A stretch of 64,000 bases of DNA from Phaseolus vulgaris (GCF_000499845.2 NC_023749.2:46446108-46510107), one strand, 5' to 3'; numbered from the stretch's first letter, positions 22,927 through 35,163 are shown. Notes: generated from the letters alone by a model not told the origin. A program made the numbers and translations.

Positions 22927-23085
22927 ACAATGAATTGTGCAACGTGCACAATAGGCAAACATAGATAGTCTATGCATATTGATTCAATACCATTTGTTGA
23001 AACTCTTTTGTAATTTGTTGCACGTGCATGACATGTTGAATTTGTGAACAAAATCATGACATTAAAACCTACATTAAACATGGCT
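22927..23085 (+). pseudogene. Ankyrin gene exon-1 relic (unit I)
   Basis: Matches the first exon of the ankyrin genes at 26694 and 36961: a CAATG start region, then ACCATTTGTTGAAACTC, GTTGCACGTGCATGACATGT and AAAATCATGACATTAAAACC. In-frame stops and small indels destroy the frame. After about 23085 the gene is cut off and the sequence jumps to the upstream region of the next unit, so the rest of the gene is deleted. Confidence 0.7.
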
Positions 23086-23204
23086 TCATCAAAACACTAA
23101 AGTTGAATCTTTGAGATGTCCAACACAACTATCAACCACCAAAACACAAACATAACAAAGAAAACATATAGATTAATATAGTACATCTATTACTAGTTAA
23201 AGTT

Positions 23205-24031
23205 AGATTTAATTACCTTATCCCTACATTTAGGGCCAATATTCAATTTAGTACATTGATTTTTAAAAAAATCAATTTGGTCCATATGTTTTTTAAAATG
23301 TATCCAAATTGGTCATTTTCGTTAAGTTTGACCTTACGACGTCAAATACTGTTTATGTGGCAGAGAGAGGTGAAAAACCCTAATCGTAGAAAATGTCGCT
23401 CTGGTGAGCACATAGCTTTGGCTACTGTTCCAATAGGAGTAGCGAAACCGCCAGCACTTACCCGACTCATCCTAAAAACTCAATAGGAGCCCCCTTGCAC
23501 TCGCCCGAGTCGCCGCCGCCACCATTGAGCAAAAAGTACTTTTCGACGTGCTGCTTCGGGATTACGAGGCGGATGAGCTTCCCCATGTCGCTTGGAGTTA
23601 GAGGATTCTCGAACATGGGTTCCTTCTCGACATAGTGTTGTTTCGGGAAGGTCCATGAAGTGGTGGTTTATCGACGTTTTCTACATTTTTCTACAATCGA
23701 ACTACATAATCGAACCTCACGATCACACCACAGGAGCGCACCTCTAGATCCTTGTTCACAATCGCACCTCGTATCCTAGAAACTCTAATCATGCTTACAA
23801 TTCGTAATCTCCAATTGAAATTACTGTAATCCTAACCCCACCCCCCCCCCCCAATTCATTCTTGACTAAACTAATGTAACCATCCACGTCACTTGACACG
23901 TCTCTGCCACATAAGCATCACTTAACGCTCGTTTTGTGTGACTTAACAGGGACCAAATTGTTTTTTTTAAAAGCCATGTACTAAATTGAATATTGACCAT
24001 AAATGTAGAAACAAATAAGCTAATTAAATCT
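23205..24031. mobile_element. 827-bp terminal-inverted-repeat transposon
   Basis: The left end AGATTTAATTA...CTACATTTA...CAATATTCAATTTAGTACAT and the inverted right end match over roughly 80 bases with small differences. Near-identical TTAAAGTT (23197-23204) and TAAAAGTT (24031-24038) flank it. The paralogous unit has a single TAAAAGTT at 25308-25315, the empty site. Long TIRs plus a 7-8 bp duplication fit a non-autonomous Mutator-like element, though hAT is not excluded. The core is less AT-rich than its surroundings and includes a C-run at about 23840-23852. No transposase. Confidence 0.75.
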
Positions 24032-24092
24032 AAAAGTTACATCCCACATAGATAAAATGGTACCAACAGCCCAAACAACAATGGGACCATGC

Positions 24093-24526
24093 TGTAAATA
24101 AAAAACATGATAATGAACGCATACATTTATGTTCACATATAGATCTTGTCATATCATGATTCTCACACATATTCATACAATAAAGAAGGAATAGGTACTT
24201 ACCTTGATTCATGAGTGATCCTATTTGAGCAGTTACTTTATCTCCTTTGCCCTAATCTATCTCTTAGCAAATACGTTATTGTCACACACGTTCTTGATGG
24301 CTAAAAGTGAGACAACGTTTATTTGCAGAGACAGAACCCTCTTACTCTTAATTCCCAATCTCTATCAGATGTAGGTTTTCATTAGGTATCATCAGATATA
24401 TATTTCTTACGTTAACCAATAGACCCTTTAATTCTATTATTATTATTAAATTATATTCGGGCCCAAAGCCCAAACTCTAAGTCATGTGAGTCACTTTATA
24501 GAAATTAATTTACATAATTTCTTACA
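24093..24526. mobile_element. Solo LTR (434 bp)
   Basis: Begins TGTAAATAAA, ends TTTCTTACA, and is flanked by CATGC at 24088-24092 and 24527-24531. The paralogous unit at 25365-25369 has a single CATGC and no insert. TG...CA ends and a 5-bp duplication identify an LTR left by recombination between the two ends of a retrotransposon. The family and orientation are unknown. Confidence 0.8.
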
Positions 24527-24614
24527 CATGCTACCAGATTACCAACAACAAACAAGATAAGCAAATCCAAAGAGCAAAACTTAAGACCTCTTATCTTTGA
24601 CCTCAACCTAAACA

Positions 24615-26690
24615 ATGAAGGTTTTGCGCCCAGAAAACTCAAAGATTTTTCAAAGACTAATTCTTTGAAAAACGTTTCTCACTAAGGCTCTCACATACGT
24701 AAAAAAGTAAGTGGTGTGATTTTTTTTTCTAAAATAATGCAGACCATTTTAAAGAAGATTAACAGAAACAATTTTTAACAAAAGAGTGCAGTTAAGTAAA
24801 ATTAATCTGTTAACAAAATGAAACAATCTGTTGATTTCACTTAAAAAATGTAATATACATGAAAACTGATTTTTCGCAAAATAGAAAGTATTCAAACTAA
24901 AAACATTTTACATATTAAAACATGGTTTTTCAGTACATAAAACATATTTTAGAAAAATCTAAATTTTGTTTAATATTTTCAATCAATTGATTTAAAAGAT
25001 AACATATTAAAAACCTCTAATTTTTCAGAAAACAAATTAAAACTAGTTGAAAAACTTTTTAACCAATTGAAAAACATAGTTAAAAAATATTTCTTCTTGG
25101 ATTAATCATCATTTATTAAGGCAAAAGATAAATAAAGACACACAAAATAAAAACTAAACTACCTAAACACTTAAGACAAGAAGTCTCCAACAAGACTTCA
25201 TCAAACACTAAAGTTGAATCTTTGAGATGTCTAACACTACCATCAACCACCAAAACACAAACATGACAAAGAAAACATATAGATTAATATAATACATCTA
25301 ATACTAGTAAAAGTTACATCCCACATACATAAAATGGTACCAACAGCCCAAACAACAATGGGACCATGCTACCAGATTACCAACAACAAACAGGATGTAA
25401 GCAAATCCAAAGAGCAAAACTTAAGACCTCCTATCTCCTATGTGCACATGATGTAATTTGTTTGAGAGTTGTTTTCCACCTCTTAAGCAAGAAATATGGC
25501 ATTGAATAGCTCAGCCTCAAAGCCGAAAACCTGCATCATTGTTACGTGTGTTCACAGCGTCATTGTGCTACATGTTCTAATAATTTCTCAGTTGTTGTTT
25601 CATAATTGTACGTCCTTGAACTTCAGAACACGCATATGGTTAGATATAATATTGTATTATTTGAATAAATATATTGAAATATATAAATAGTATTATACTT
25701 AAACTTGTAATTATAAATATTTTGATGTATATGCTCTGTAGATAAAACGTATATATACCCCTTGAACATCGATTACGGTTTGAACCAACCTGGAATGAGA
25801 GACACTGATTGATGAAAAGGGTGTGGGTTAAGAGAAGGAAACTTCCTTATCGTAATTTTAGGAACTTTAGTTCTTCATTCACATTATTATTTTCTCATTA
25901 GTTGAACTTTTTCAATGCCTGTTGGTTCTTGGGCAGGCTACCAATGTCAAACATGGCTGCTTCTTTTCATTACGCCTTTTGATGTGAGGAATAAAACACA
26001 CCCCTGGTGGCATAGTTATATTTTAAATATACTATAATCATTTATATTATGATGCTATTTTATTTTTACCAATTTCATATTTTTAAATATTAAAACTTAT
26101 TTTATAAATATAGATAAAAAAGGTAGACCAAAAAGATATAAGGGTGAATAATAGTTTTTAAACACGCTCTTTTTTCTTAAAATACTTGGTTGAAAGTAAC
26201 TTTTGAAGCATTTTCGCATCAACATAATTATTATATGTACATTTATATATACGATATTAATAATATAACTGATAGGTAAATAATATAAAAATCAAATCAA
26301 ATAAACATAACATAATAATTCTACAATGTTACGGATTAAAGTACAACCTCCTTTTCTTTAACATTTAAAATACACTTAATTACAAGACTAAATTAAATAT
26401 ATTATTTAATACTTAGGTTTATGTTTTAAAAAGACAGTAGACAATTAGTTTGAATTTAAAACAAAAAAGTGAAATAAAATATATTTATTATTTTCTTATC
26501 CTTTAAGAAAGACAAAAAAAAAGAGGGTTTTTTTTTTTCTATGAATAGTAACTTGTTACCTTCTATATATTAAGGTTGAAACTCAAATGGGTCCAACATA
26601 TATCGTCCTCCATAACTCAAACTGTCGTTTTGGAAACTTAGACAACTCGACAAAGCCAAGAAACACTCCAAACAAGTGAAGAGTGTGGTG
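24615..26690 (+). repeat. Ankyrin-unit upstream region, unit II
   Basis: Duplicate of 20140-21700 with the same ordered blocks, running directly into the ankyrin gene at 26694. It supplies the empty sites for the TIR element and the solo LTR. No independent gene is seen. Confidence 0.65.
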
Positions 26691-26693
26691 ACG

Positions 26694-27339
26694 ATGGAGA
26701 ATGCAGCACAACAGAAAAACAGATACTCTATACAATTTGATTGAGCAGAATCCACGTGTTTTAGAAGAGATAGATTTGATACCATTTGTTGAAACTCCTT
26801 TACATGTTGCTGCCCGTGCAGGGCATCTTCAATTTGCCAATGAGATCATGATATTAAAACCTTCATTTTCATGACTGAGACCGATCCACCTTGCTCTACA
26901 ACATGGTCTTTCACTTTATAGAGATGAACAAAGAACTCGTTCGAGCCAAAATGAGAGGAGGTCTCACTCTTTTGCAAGTCAATTCGAATGTCCAGATTCA
27001 ATAAATGATTTGACTGCTACAAATGAGACCGCACTGCATTTTGAAGTTTGAGGCTTTTGAGTTCTTACTTAGGTGGCTCACGACAAATCCAGTTGAGTTA
27101 CAAAACATTCTGAATCAGACAGACGTGGAGGGCAACACCACTTTACACATTGCAGCAACAAAGAATGACACGAAGTTATCATTTAAATCTCTCAGTCCCT
27201 CTCTTTGAATTTAATGTTGATGTATTGATAGGTATAAAGCACAAATAACAACATAAAAAGTCACAAAATGAAGAGAGTTAAGTTTAATTATAATGTATAA
27301 ACAATATTCTAGTGGAAGGATCCAGAAAAGTTTAGTAAT

Positions 27340-27383
<44 letters not shown>

Positions 27384-28228
27384 TTATTGATAATATTTCA
27401 GTAGTAATAGTAAAAGTTTTGTTGGAATAGAAAACTAAAAAATATAGTTAGTGTTTTAAATTCCTCAACAAATACTGGAAAATACCTAATACATTGGAGA
27501 TCGAAAAGGTTTTATAATTTGATTGCAGTTAAACCAATTCATAAGTTATAATTAGAGTGATTTATGTAACTCATTGGAAGGTTGTTGTGAAAAATATTCT
27601 TTCTGTACAGGCAATGAAATTGTTAATAAAGGTTATGAGCGATCTACATGCTTCAAATTTGATGGGTCAAAGAGCATTTGATATAATAAACAATCAAGAA
27701 ATTAGAAACAATTTGGTGAGGACTGAAAAAAGAGATAGAATGTTTAGAAAAGGCTTTTCGTTAATCGATACAGCACATGAGTGGATAATTCGAAAAACTG
27801 GAATGAAAGAAAAAATGTCGAATGAAATACGAAACACGTACATGATAGTGGCTACTCTTATTGCAACCACAACATATCAATCAGTACTGAGTCCAGGTGG
27901 ATTTCGTCAGGTTGATGAAGGTGGGACTAATACCACTCTCTTTCTAGCTCAAGGGACATCAGTGATGTCAGACACAGAATTTATGGCGTTTTCGACCGCA
28001 AATTTATTTGCCTTTACGACATCCATTCTCACAATTACTTGGCTGATGCCTAAGAATGTCGGATGGTATCTACTGTATGTGTCAACATGGTTCCTTGCAA
28101 TCAGCTACCTCATGTCTATAATGATCATATCTCCAAATGATTTCACTGCAGAGCTTATGGTTTCCTTCTACGATGTCCTTCTTCCAGTATTGGCCGTGGT
28201 TTCTTTTTTATTTTTCAAACTTACCTAG
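26694..28228 (+). pseudogene. Ankyrin-repeat/PGG membrane protein gene, broken in exon 1
   Basis: Two-exon gene of the plant ankyrin-PGG family (ACD6/ITN1/BDA1 type; plasma-membrane proteins linked to defence and stress signalling in other plants). Exon 1 (26694-27231) gives ankyrin text such as 'VETPLHVAARAGH' and 'GNTTLHIAATKND', but it has a frameshift just after the start, a stop at the 'KPSFS' position and further deletions. The donor GT is at 27232. The intron (27232-27610) holds a TA microsatellite. Exon 2 (27611-28228, after CAG) is open to its stop: a linker 'AMKLLIKVM', the PGG region 'MSNEIRNTYMIVATLIATTT...PGGFRQ', then four predicted membrane segments. The full protein cannot be made from this copy. 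Confidence 0.85.
27343..27380. repeat. TA microsatellite in ankyrin intron
   Basis: About 19 uninterrupted TA units within the intron of the 26694 gene; the other copies have a much shorter intron without it. Confidence 0.9.
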
Positions 28229-28234
28229 TAGAAA

Positions 28235-28745
28235 AGGTTTTATAATTTGATTGCAGTTAAACCAATTTATAAGTTATTAATTAGAGTGATTTATCTAACT
28301 CATTGGAAGGTTGTTGTGAAAAATATTGTGTTCTGTACAGTGTTGATAGTGGTTATGAGCGATCTTCAAATTTGATGGGTCAAAGGGCATTTTATATAAT
28401 AAACAAGTAGAAACAATTTGGTGATGACGGAAAAAGAGTTAGAATGTTTAGAAAAGGCTTTTCGTTAATAGAAACAACACATGAGTGGGTAATTCGAAAA
28501 GCTGGAATGAAAGAAAAAATGTCAAATGAAATACGAAACGCGTACATGATAGTGGCTACTCTTATTGCAATCACAACAGTACTGAGTCCACCAGGTTGAT
28601 GAAGGTTGGACTAATACCACTCTCTTTTCTAGCTAAGGGACATCAGTGATGTCAGAAACAAAATTTATGGTGTTTTCGGCCACAAATTTATTTGCCTTTA
28701 CGACATCCATTCTCACATTGATTTTTCAAATCTTACCTAGTAGAA
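28235..28745 (+). pseudogene. Tandem partial copy of the PGG exon
   Basis: Repeats the last intron bases and exon 2 of the preceding gene (AAAAGGTTTTATAATTTGAT, acceptor TTCTGTACAG, 'GMKEKMSNEIRNAYMIVATL'). It has lost 'KLLIKVM', part of the first membrane segment and about 240 bases covering the last three membrane segments, and ends with the same ACCTAGTAGAAAA. Direct tandem duplication followed by decay. Confidence 0.8.
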
Positions 28746-29872
28746 AATAGAAGAATTCCATGACAATAACGGTTATAATTCAACTCTTATAATAAATGAT
28801 GCCGTCATATTTTTATAATACATATTTTAATAATTTAGCAAATAGGAATCTGAATAGTGAAGAATAATTACTTTTAGTTTAATTTTAAATATTATTTATA
28901 ATATAATTCTAAAAAGGTAAACGTGAATTTGAAAAATCTATTATAATGATATTTAAAAATATTGTACTCTCCATTTAAAAATACAATAATAATATAAAAA
29001 TATATTCTTTTTTGTTAAGAGAATTATAACTAGTATAATCAATAATATGTCATTGTCCTAATAATTAATAAGTACAACAAATATCACAATTGTAGCATTT
29101 CAATATACCTGGTTGGGTACTCACAGGCTACCCAATGGTCAAACATGGCTGCTTGTGAGGCCCTTTTCGTTACGCCTTTTTATGTGAGGAATAAAACACA
29201 CCCCTGTTGCATAATTATATTTTAAATATACTATAATCATTTGTATTATGATGCTATTTTATTTTAAACAATTTTATATTTTTAAATATTAAAATTTATT
29301 TTATAAATATAGATTAAATAAGTAGATAAAAAGATATATGGGTGAATAATAATTTTTAAACACGCATGTTTTCTTAAAATACTTCGTTGAAATAACTTTT
29401 AAAGCATTTTCGTCCAACATAATTATTATATGTACATTTATATATACTATATTAATAATATAACTGATAGATAAGTAATATAAAAATCAAATCAAATAAA
29501 CATAATATAATAATTCTACAATGTTACGGATTAAAGTACAACCCCTTTTGTTTAACATTTAAAATACATTTAATTAAAAGACTAAATTAAGAAATTTAGT
29601 TTGAATTAAAACAAAAAAAGTAAAATTAATAAAAGGCATTTATTATTTTCTTATCCCCTAAGGACAAAAAATGGGGTTTTTCTTCTAGGAATAGCAACTT
29701 GTTACCTTATCACCTAATAACGACAAAAAAACTTTTTTTTTTCTTTGAATAGCAACTTGTTACCTTACCTCGATTCCAACATAGGCTTCCATAAGTGAAA
29801 CAGTTGTCGGAAACTGACAACACAACTCTTGATAAAGTCAAGAAAAATTCAAAAGTGAAGAGTGTGAAGACG
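28746..29872 (+). repeat. Ankyrin 3' flank and unit III upstream region
   Basis: 28746-28860 matches the 3' flank of the gene at 37788-37890 (AGAAGAATTCCATGACAATA...). 28970-29105 is a decayed version of the copia piece at 37960-38130. From 29110 a shortened unit upstream block (GCTACCCAATGGTCAAACAT, ATATACTATAATCATTTG, GGATTAAAGTACAACC) leads to the next ankyrin start. No gene is seen. Confidence 0.55.
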
Positions 29873-29909
29873 ATGGAGTATGCGGCAGGGAGAGCTAGAA
29901 AATCTATAT
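29873..29909 (+). pseudogene. Ankyrin exon-1 start, cut by LINE
   Basis: ATGGAGTATGC is the same start as the gene at 36961 ('MEYA'). The frame continues a dozen codons and is then interrupted by the LINE at 29910. What follows the LINE (31942 onward) is not ankyrin sequence, so the rest of this copy is missing. Confidence 0.65.
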
Positions 29910-30179
29910 TTTTTTTTATTTGCAATGAATAAATAAAATTAAAGGGATACTTCAGGGGTATCCCAACCCATATATAGTAACCAGAAGTGGACTTCCTATA
30001 TCATCCACAAAAGAAGCTCTCCTTTATGGTTGGAGCAGAACAACCTTAAAGTGAGAAAACCATACCCAAAATTATAACCAACAGGTTACCTCAAAGCAAC
30101 ACTCAACTTTACCGAAACTCCCAGGACCGAGGCCACCTACATTCACCTCGCCACGCGACTACACACATATGGAGAACGC

Positions 30180-30715
30180 CGCTACCTCGACCGACGATCT
30201 TGTTGACCTTTGCATTACTTCGGCGACCACCGACTACACTACACACATATGGAGAACGCCGCTTCATCGATCGCGATCATGTTGATCTATGGTGAATGTC
30301 GCTTCATCAACCGACAATCATGTTGATCTTTGCATACCTTCGGCGACCACCGACTACGCACGCATGGAGATCGCTGTTTCATCGACCGGCGATCATGTTG
30401 ACCTTTGCATAACTTCGACGACCACCGACTACGCACGCATGGAGATCGTCGTTCCATCGACCGGCGACCTTAACTTCGACGACCACCGACTACGCACGCA
30501 TGGAGATCGTCGTTTCATCGACCGACGATCATGTTGACCTTGTATAACTTCGACGACCACCGACTACACACATATAGGGAATGCCGTTTCATCGATCGGC
30601 GATCATGTTGACAACGCCGCTTCATCGACCGGCGATCATGTTGACCTTTGCATACCTTCGACGACCACCGATTACGCACGCATGGAGATCGCCGTTTCAT
30701 CGACCGGCGATCTCC
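30180..30715. repeat. 75-bp minisatellite in LINE 3' region
   Basis: About seven full or shortened copies of a 75-bp unit with TTTCATCGACCGGCGATCAT, GTTGACCTTTGCATA, CTTCGACGACCACCGACTAC and GCACGCATGGAGATCG. Some units are internally deleted. Because 75 is a multiple of three, a plus-strand frame reads a repeating 25-residue peptide ('STGDHVDLCITSTTTDYARM'). The block is GC-rich in contrast to the AT-rich host DNA. Confidence 0.8.
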
Positions 30716-31075
30716 AAAACCTGCGAACAGGGATTCAAGGTACCAAGAGTCACAACTTTATACCAAAGTACCAGGACTGCTCCATCAAGCCAGTCTAGGC
30801 TTAAGCGCCGTTTGCGATCTTGACCTTCCACCACCTAGCAGCAGGACACCTTCCGTCAGATGGGGCCCCATCCACATAGTGGACATAGTTAATGTTGCCC
30901 AGGCAGAGTTTTGTTATATTGCAGCTATTCAGAACTCCTTCTACTTTGGTCCCACCCCACATCATCAGCCCAAGCTCTTCGTAGGGGCATCGTCCAGCAC
31001 CACCTTACACCTACCACCCCAAGAAAATCAGATTGGGCCACCCAAAACCCCACTTAGCTTGGCTACTACAACCTC

Positions 31076-31932
31076 CTACTTATAGCTGGACAAGCAGGGG
31101 TTTGGATTTAACATCCAATCTGTAAGGGAGTATGAAAACCTATCCCCTTTGTGCTTCAACCACAACCACGACCTTAGTTGGGCCTTATATAACACTTCTT
31201 CTACATCTACTACACCTTGGTTAAAGAGGACAGCATTTCTATGTTCCCACAAACACCACACAATAGCTGCCCACATCCCTTTCCATACTAAGTTTTTCTT
31301 ATGGTTTGCTTGGAACAGATGGAAGCTCTCTAAGTGGGCCACAATGTCATTATGTTGCACAAAATCAACTCCAATCCATTTGAAGCACATTGTCCATACT
31401 TTCCAAGCCTGTTCGCATTCAATTAAGAGATGCTGATACGATTCATCAACAGTTCCACACAGCACGCATAACTTAGAGGTTAACTGGACGCCTCTCCTAC
31501 TCAACGCCACTCGTGTCGGAATTCTGCCCCTAAGCACCCTCCAAGCCGTGGTCAGCACATTGGGGAACATCTTGACCTTCCACAAAAGCTTGAACACCTC
31601 TACTTGGGGGCCCCTTTCAGAGTCCGCTAAGCACTCATAAGCCGACCTTACTGTGTAGCACCCGGACTCTTCGCACCTCCACACCTGGACATCGTTCAGG
31701 TCCTTTACAACACAAGCATTAGCAATATATAAGCGAAGATCAGATTCCAACTGTGTTTCCCATTCGAACCTTGCTCTTCTCCAACTTAAAGACCACTGCC
31801 ATGTCGAACCTACCCACACTCCAACCTCCTCCACCTTCTGGCCTTGGCTCATAGAGATAGAGAATAACCTTGGGAAGAGGGTTTTGAGATTCGAGTTCCC
31901 AACCCACACGTCCTCCCAGAACCTGAATAGAC
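31076..31932 (-). pseudogene. LINE ORF2 C-terminus (zinc-binding RT domain)
   Basis: An open frame enters from the truncated 5' end ('RFWEDVWVGN') and ends at 31076. It contains the zf-RVT domain that follows plant LINE reverse transcriptases: 'VRSAYECL', 'LWKVKMFPNVLTTAWRVL', 'RIPTRVALSRRGVQ', 'CVLCGTVDESYQHLLIECE', 'WCLWEHRNAVLFNQ'. The reverse transcriptase and endonuclease are absent because of truncation. It has no stops, so the insertion is fairly young. Confidence 0.88.
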
Positions 31933-31941
31933 AATCTATAT

Positions 31942-32188
31942 GAATGTTGTCAAACTCATAACTTGAAATCGGATTGAAAAGGGTTTGAAAACTCTTAACC
32001 TAAGGATCGTAACTAGATTCGGAAGAGTTACTATTCGAGTTACTACTACACATAACATAATTACAAATAAAATTCATGAAATGGTTCAAATACATAACAT
32101 AATTAAACATAGATTCATAATTCATAAAATGGTCCAAATACATAACATAATTAAAAGTATATTCAAAATAATGTTTAATATAGATAAA
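31942..32188. other. AT-rich spacer with short direct repeat
   Basis: AAATGGTTCAAATACATAAC (about 32078) recurs at about 32128 with one change. This is probably the 3' flank of the hAT transposase gene that follows on the minus strand. No gene is seen. Confidence 0.4.
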
Positions 32189-34193
32189 CTATCCAAGAAA
32201 ATTATTCACATTAATCATAGGATAATCATCTTCCTCCTTCAAATGATCTTCATTTTCGTTATCATCAATTGGAGGGACCTCCAAATCATTAATGGATGGA
32301 GCAACAACACCTCTACTAGCATCATCTTCTCCAACTTCAGGTAATATGTCATCATCTAATGTTTCATTTTCCATCACATTCCATTCATCATCAGAAGAAA
32401 GATCATCAATATTATAGTTTTCTATTTTTCTAACATCTTTTTTCTTCATCAATCTTGAATTAGTCATCACAAACACCACATCAATCATGGTCATTTGGCG
32501 TAAACGATTTCTTTTCTTAGTGTGCACCTAAATAATTATAAAATTAGTTAACACATCCTATGATCATCTAAAAAATAATTATAAAATCACTTTCAATAAT
32601 TTAAATTCTTACACTTTCAAAAGCATTCCAATTACACTCACAACTAGATGAACTACAAGTCAAACTCAGTACTCTAATTACAAATCTTTGTAGTTCTGAA
32701 TGTTGATCACCATATGATTGTCACCATTATGATGGAGTTTTGGTCTTAAGTGCAAGTTGAGCTATGTCAGTACCAAAAAATCTAGACTTGCTCTTGAAAA
32801 TCTCAAATTGAACATCAATTTTACTTATCTCATCAATGTCTCCCATCAACCTCTCCAAACAGTCATACATTCCACGTTTCACCTCATAATCAACTTTAAA
32901 GTTAGGATGATAATGTAACATGAGATTAAGATAATAGCCTACAACATGCAACGGTCTATGCAATTGGTTGTCCCATCTTTGATCAATGATTTCCCAAAGG
33001 GGATTGTAGCTAAATAAGATAAAAATGAATAAATTAATCTCCTAAACAAGTATATATTTTTAATTTAGAAAACAAATATAGGTAAATTACCTTTTACTAA
33101 CTCCATTGAAGAGACTTTGTATCTTCTCTTTTGCAATATCCATTTCTTCATAAATAAATTTCATGATTGGTTTCTCATCTAAATCAACATGCGTAACACT
33201 TTAATCAGGGGAAGAGCACCCGTCAAGCAATTTAAAATGTTTTTTCCAAAATCCCTTGTCCAATATCAAAATTTCCACCAACCCTCTATCTCTAGTTTTT
33301 ACAAATTGACAGTATTGCCACTCCAAGGATGTGAACATCTTAATAAGTGATCTTTTATTCTCATTCAAACATCCTAAAGTCAGATAAGAGGTGGCAAAAC
33401 GAGTATCTGGTCTTATCAAATATTTTCCTTCACTATATTTGTGCAACAAGGAGATAAGACCAATTCTTGAGTAAATGTGAGTTGTAATTTTCTTACCATT
33501 GACGATTGTGTTGTGATGGAGTGGTATTCTCTTTTCAAAATCTTCCTAAATTAGATCAGTGCAACCCATTGTACAAGGGGTCCAATACAACTTTTTCCAC
33601 TTTTGCATTAACAACTCCTCAATTGCTTTATAATTTGTTGCATTATCTGTTAAAACTTGGATGACATTTTCTTCCCCAACCTCTTCAACAATATCTATCA
33701 TCAATCATTTTGAAGATTTTTTCAAATGTCTTGCATATATCAGATGCATCAATAGACTTAAAAAAGATAGTTCCCCTTTGAATATTTACCAAAAATTAAG
33801 TATAGTCCTCCTCTTCCTATCGGTTCATCCATCTGTCATTATTGTACATCTAGTTTTTTTTTTTTCAGAAAACTTTATGTTCTTCTAGAATCATATTTGT
33901 CTTTTCAACGTGTTGCTTCAAATATTTCACTCTTATTTCATGATATGATGGTGGTTTTAATTTGAGACCATGTCTAGCAACTAATTCAAGCATCCTTTTA
34001 AATTCCTCACTACATTAAAAGGAATAACATTATTGAAGAAAAATCGAGCAATCTCTTGACATGCATCTTTTCTGTCATTCTTCTTGAAAATGGCAATAAT
34101 AGTACTTTGAGTTCCCCTTCTCTTGAAAATATTTGATGAGTCCTCAATCTCTTCTTCACTTGGTCTTTTCCTAGCACTTTCTAAATAACCCAC
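32189..34193 (-). pseudogene. hAT-family transposase (DUF659/hAT dimerisation type), broken
   Basis: Reading leftward from 34193: a Lys/Glu-rich start 'YLESARKRPSEEEIED' with 'ARFFFNNVIPFNVVRN' (DUF659 region), then decayed core sequence, 'LIRPDTRFATSYLTLGCL' near 33400, 'RPLHVVGYYLNLMLHYHP' near 32950, a piece missing where the hAT dimerisation domain is expected, and a C-terminal 'KKRNRLRQMTMIDVVFVM' followed by an acidic tail. The order matches plant BED/DUF659/hAT transposases. Multiple frameshifts and stops. I could not find terminal inverted repeats or an 8-bp duplication. Confidence 0.82.
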
Positions 34194-34214
34194 ATTATTC
34201 TCTTATCTAGATAT

Positions 34215-34388
34215 TGATTTTTTATGACTTTTTACGGCAAATGCACCGCGTTGTCAAAAGTAATAATTTGTCACTAAGGACGGATATCGATCCCATAAGG
34301 AACCGTGAATTATCAAGAATAATAATCGCTAAATATCAAATAAAATAATAAAAAAGTGTTGAAATTGGTTGTGTTGGCAATGAAAAAC
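34215..34388. mobile_element. LTR-edge fragment
   Basis: CACTAAGGACGGATATCGAT and the preceding AAAAGTAATAATTTG resemble the LTR edge at 17180-17215. Only about 170 bases survive between the hAT pseudogene and the next ankyrin-unit upstream block. Confidence 0.35.
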
Positions 34389-35163
34389 AGATAAACCTAC
34401 ATCTGTGTTACGTGTGCTACATGTTCTAATAATTTCTTAGTTGTTGTTTCCTAATTGTTCGTCCTTGAACTTCAGAACACGCATATTTTTTGATATAATA
34501 CTGAATGTATTGAAATATATAAATAGTATTATACTTAAACCTGTAATTATAAATATTTTGATGTATATGCTCTGCAGATCAAACGTATATATACCCTTGA
34601 ACAAGGATTAGGGTTTGAACCAACCTGGAAATCTTTGGCGAGACACTCAATGATGAAAAGGGTGTGTGGGTTGAGAGAAGGAAACTTCCTTATTGTAATA
34701 TTCGGAATTTTAGCTCTTCATTCACATTATTATTTGAACTCTTTTCAATGCGTGTTGGTTCTTGGGCACTCACAGGCTACCCAATGCTCAAACATGGCTG
34801 CTTCTTTTCGTTACGCCTTTTGATGTGAACACACCCCGGGTTGTTTAGTTATATTTTAAATATACTATAATCATTTATATTATGATGCTATTTTATTTTA
34901 AACAATTTTATATTTTTAAATATTAAAATTTATTTTATAAATATAGATAAAAAATAGTAGACCAAAAAGATATAAGGGTGAATAATAATTTTTAAACACG
35001 CACGTTTTCTTAAAATACTTGGTTGAAAATAACTTTTAAAGCATTTTCGTCCAACATTATTATTATATGTACATTTATACACTATATTAATAAAATAACT
35101 GATATGTAAATAATACAAAAATCAAATCAAATAAACATAACATAATAATTCCACAATATATAG
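34389..35163 (+). repeat. Ankyrin-unit upstream region, unit IV
   Basis: Same order as unit I from CATCTGTGTTACGTGTG through CGTATATATACCC, GGTTTGAACCAACCTGGAA, GCTACCCAATGCTCAAACAT, ATATACTATAATCATTTATA to AATAATTCCACAATAT. It is cut by the LINE at 35164 and resumes at about 36625 (TTCTTTTGTTTAAATTGTAAA). Confidence 0.6.

Larger units (their letters stand above)
29910..31932 (-). mobile_element. LINE (L1-like), 5'-truncated, in an ankyrin gene
   Basis: Flanked by a 9-bp duplication AATCTATAT (29901-29909 and 31933-31941). The 3' end is the poly-T run at 29910-29917 (poly-A on the minus strand). The 5' end is truncated inside ORF2, as in most LINE copies. The interior has the C-terminus of ORF2 (31076-31932) and about 1.1 kb of 3' sequence, including a GC-rich 75-bp minisatellite. 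Confidence 0.9.

Noticed and set aside
30289..30537. Plus-strand ORF with a repeating 25-residue peptide
   Set aside because: It is a translation of the 75-bp minisatellite; the unit length keeps the frame open without any need for coding.
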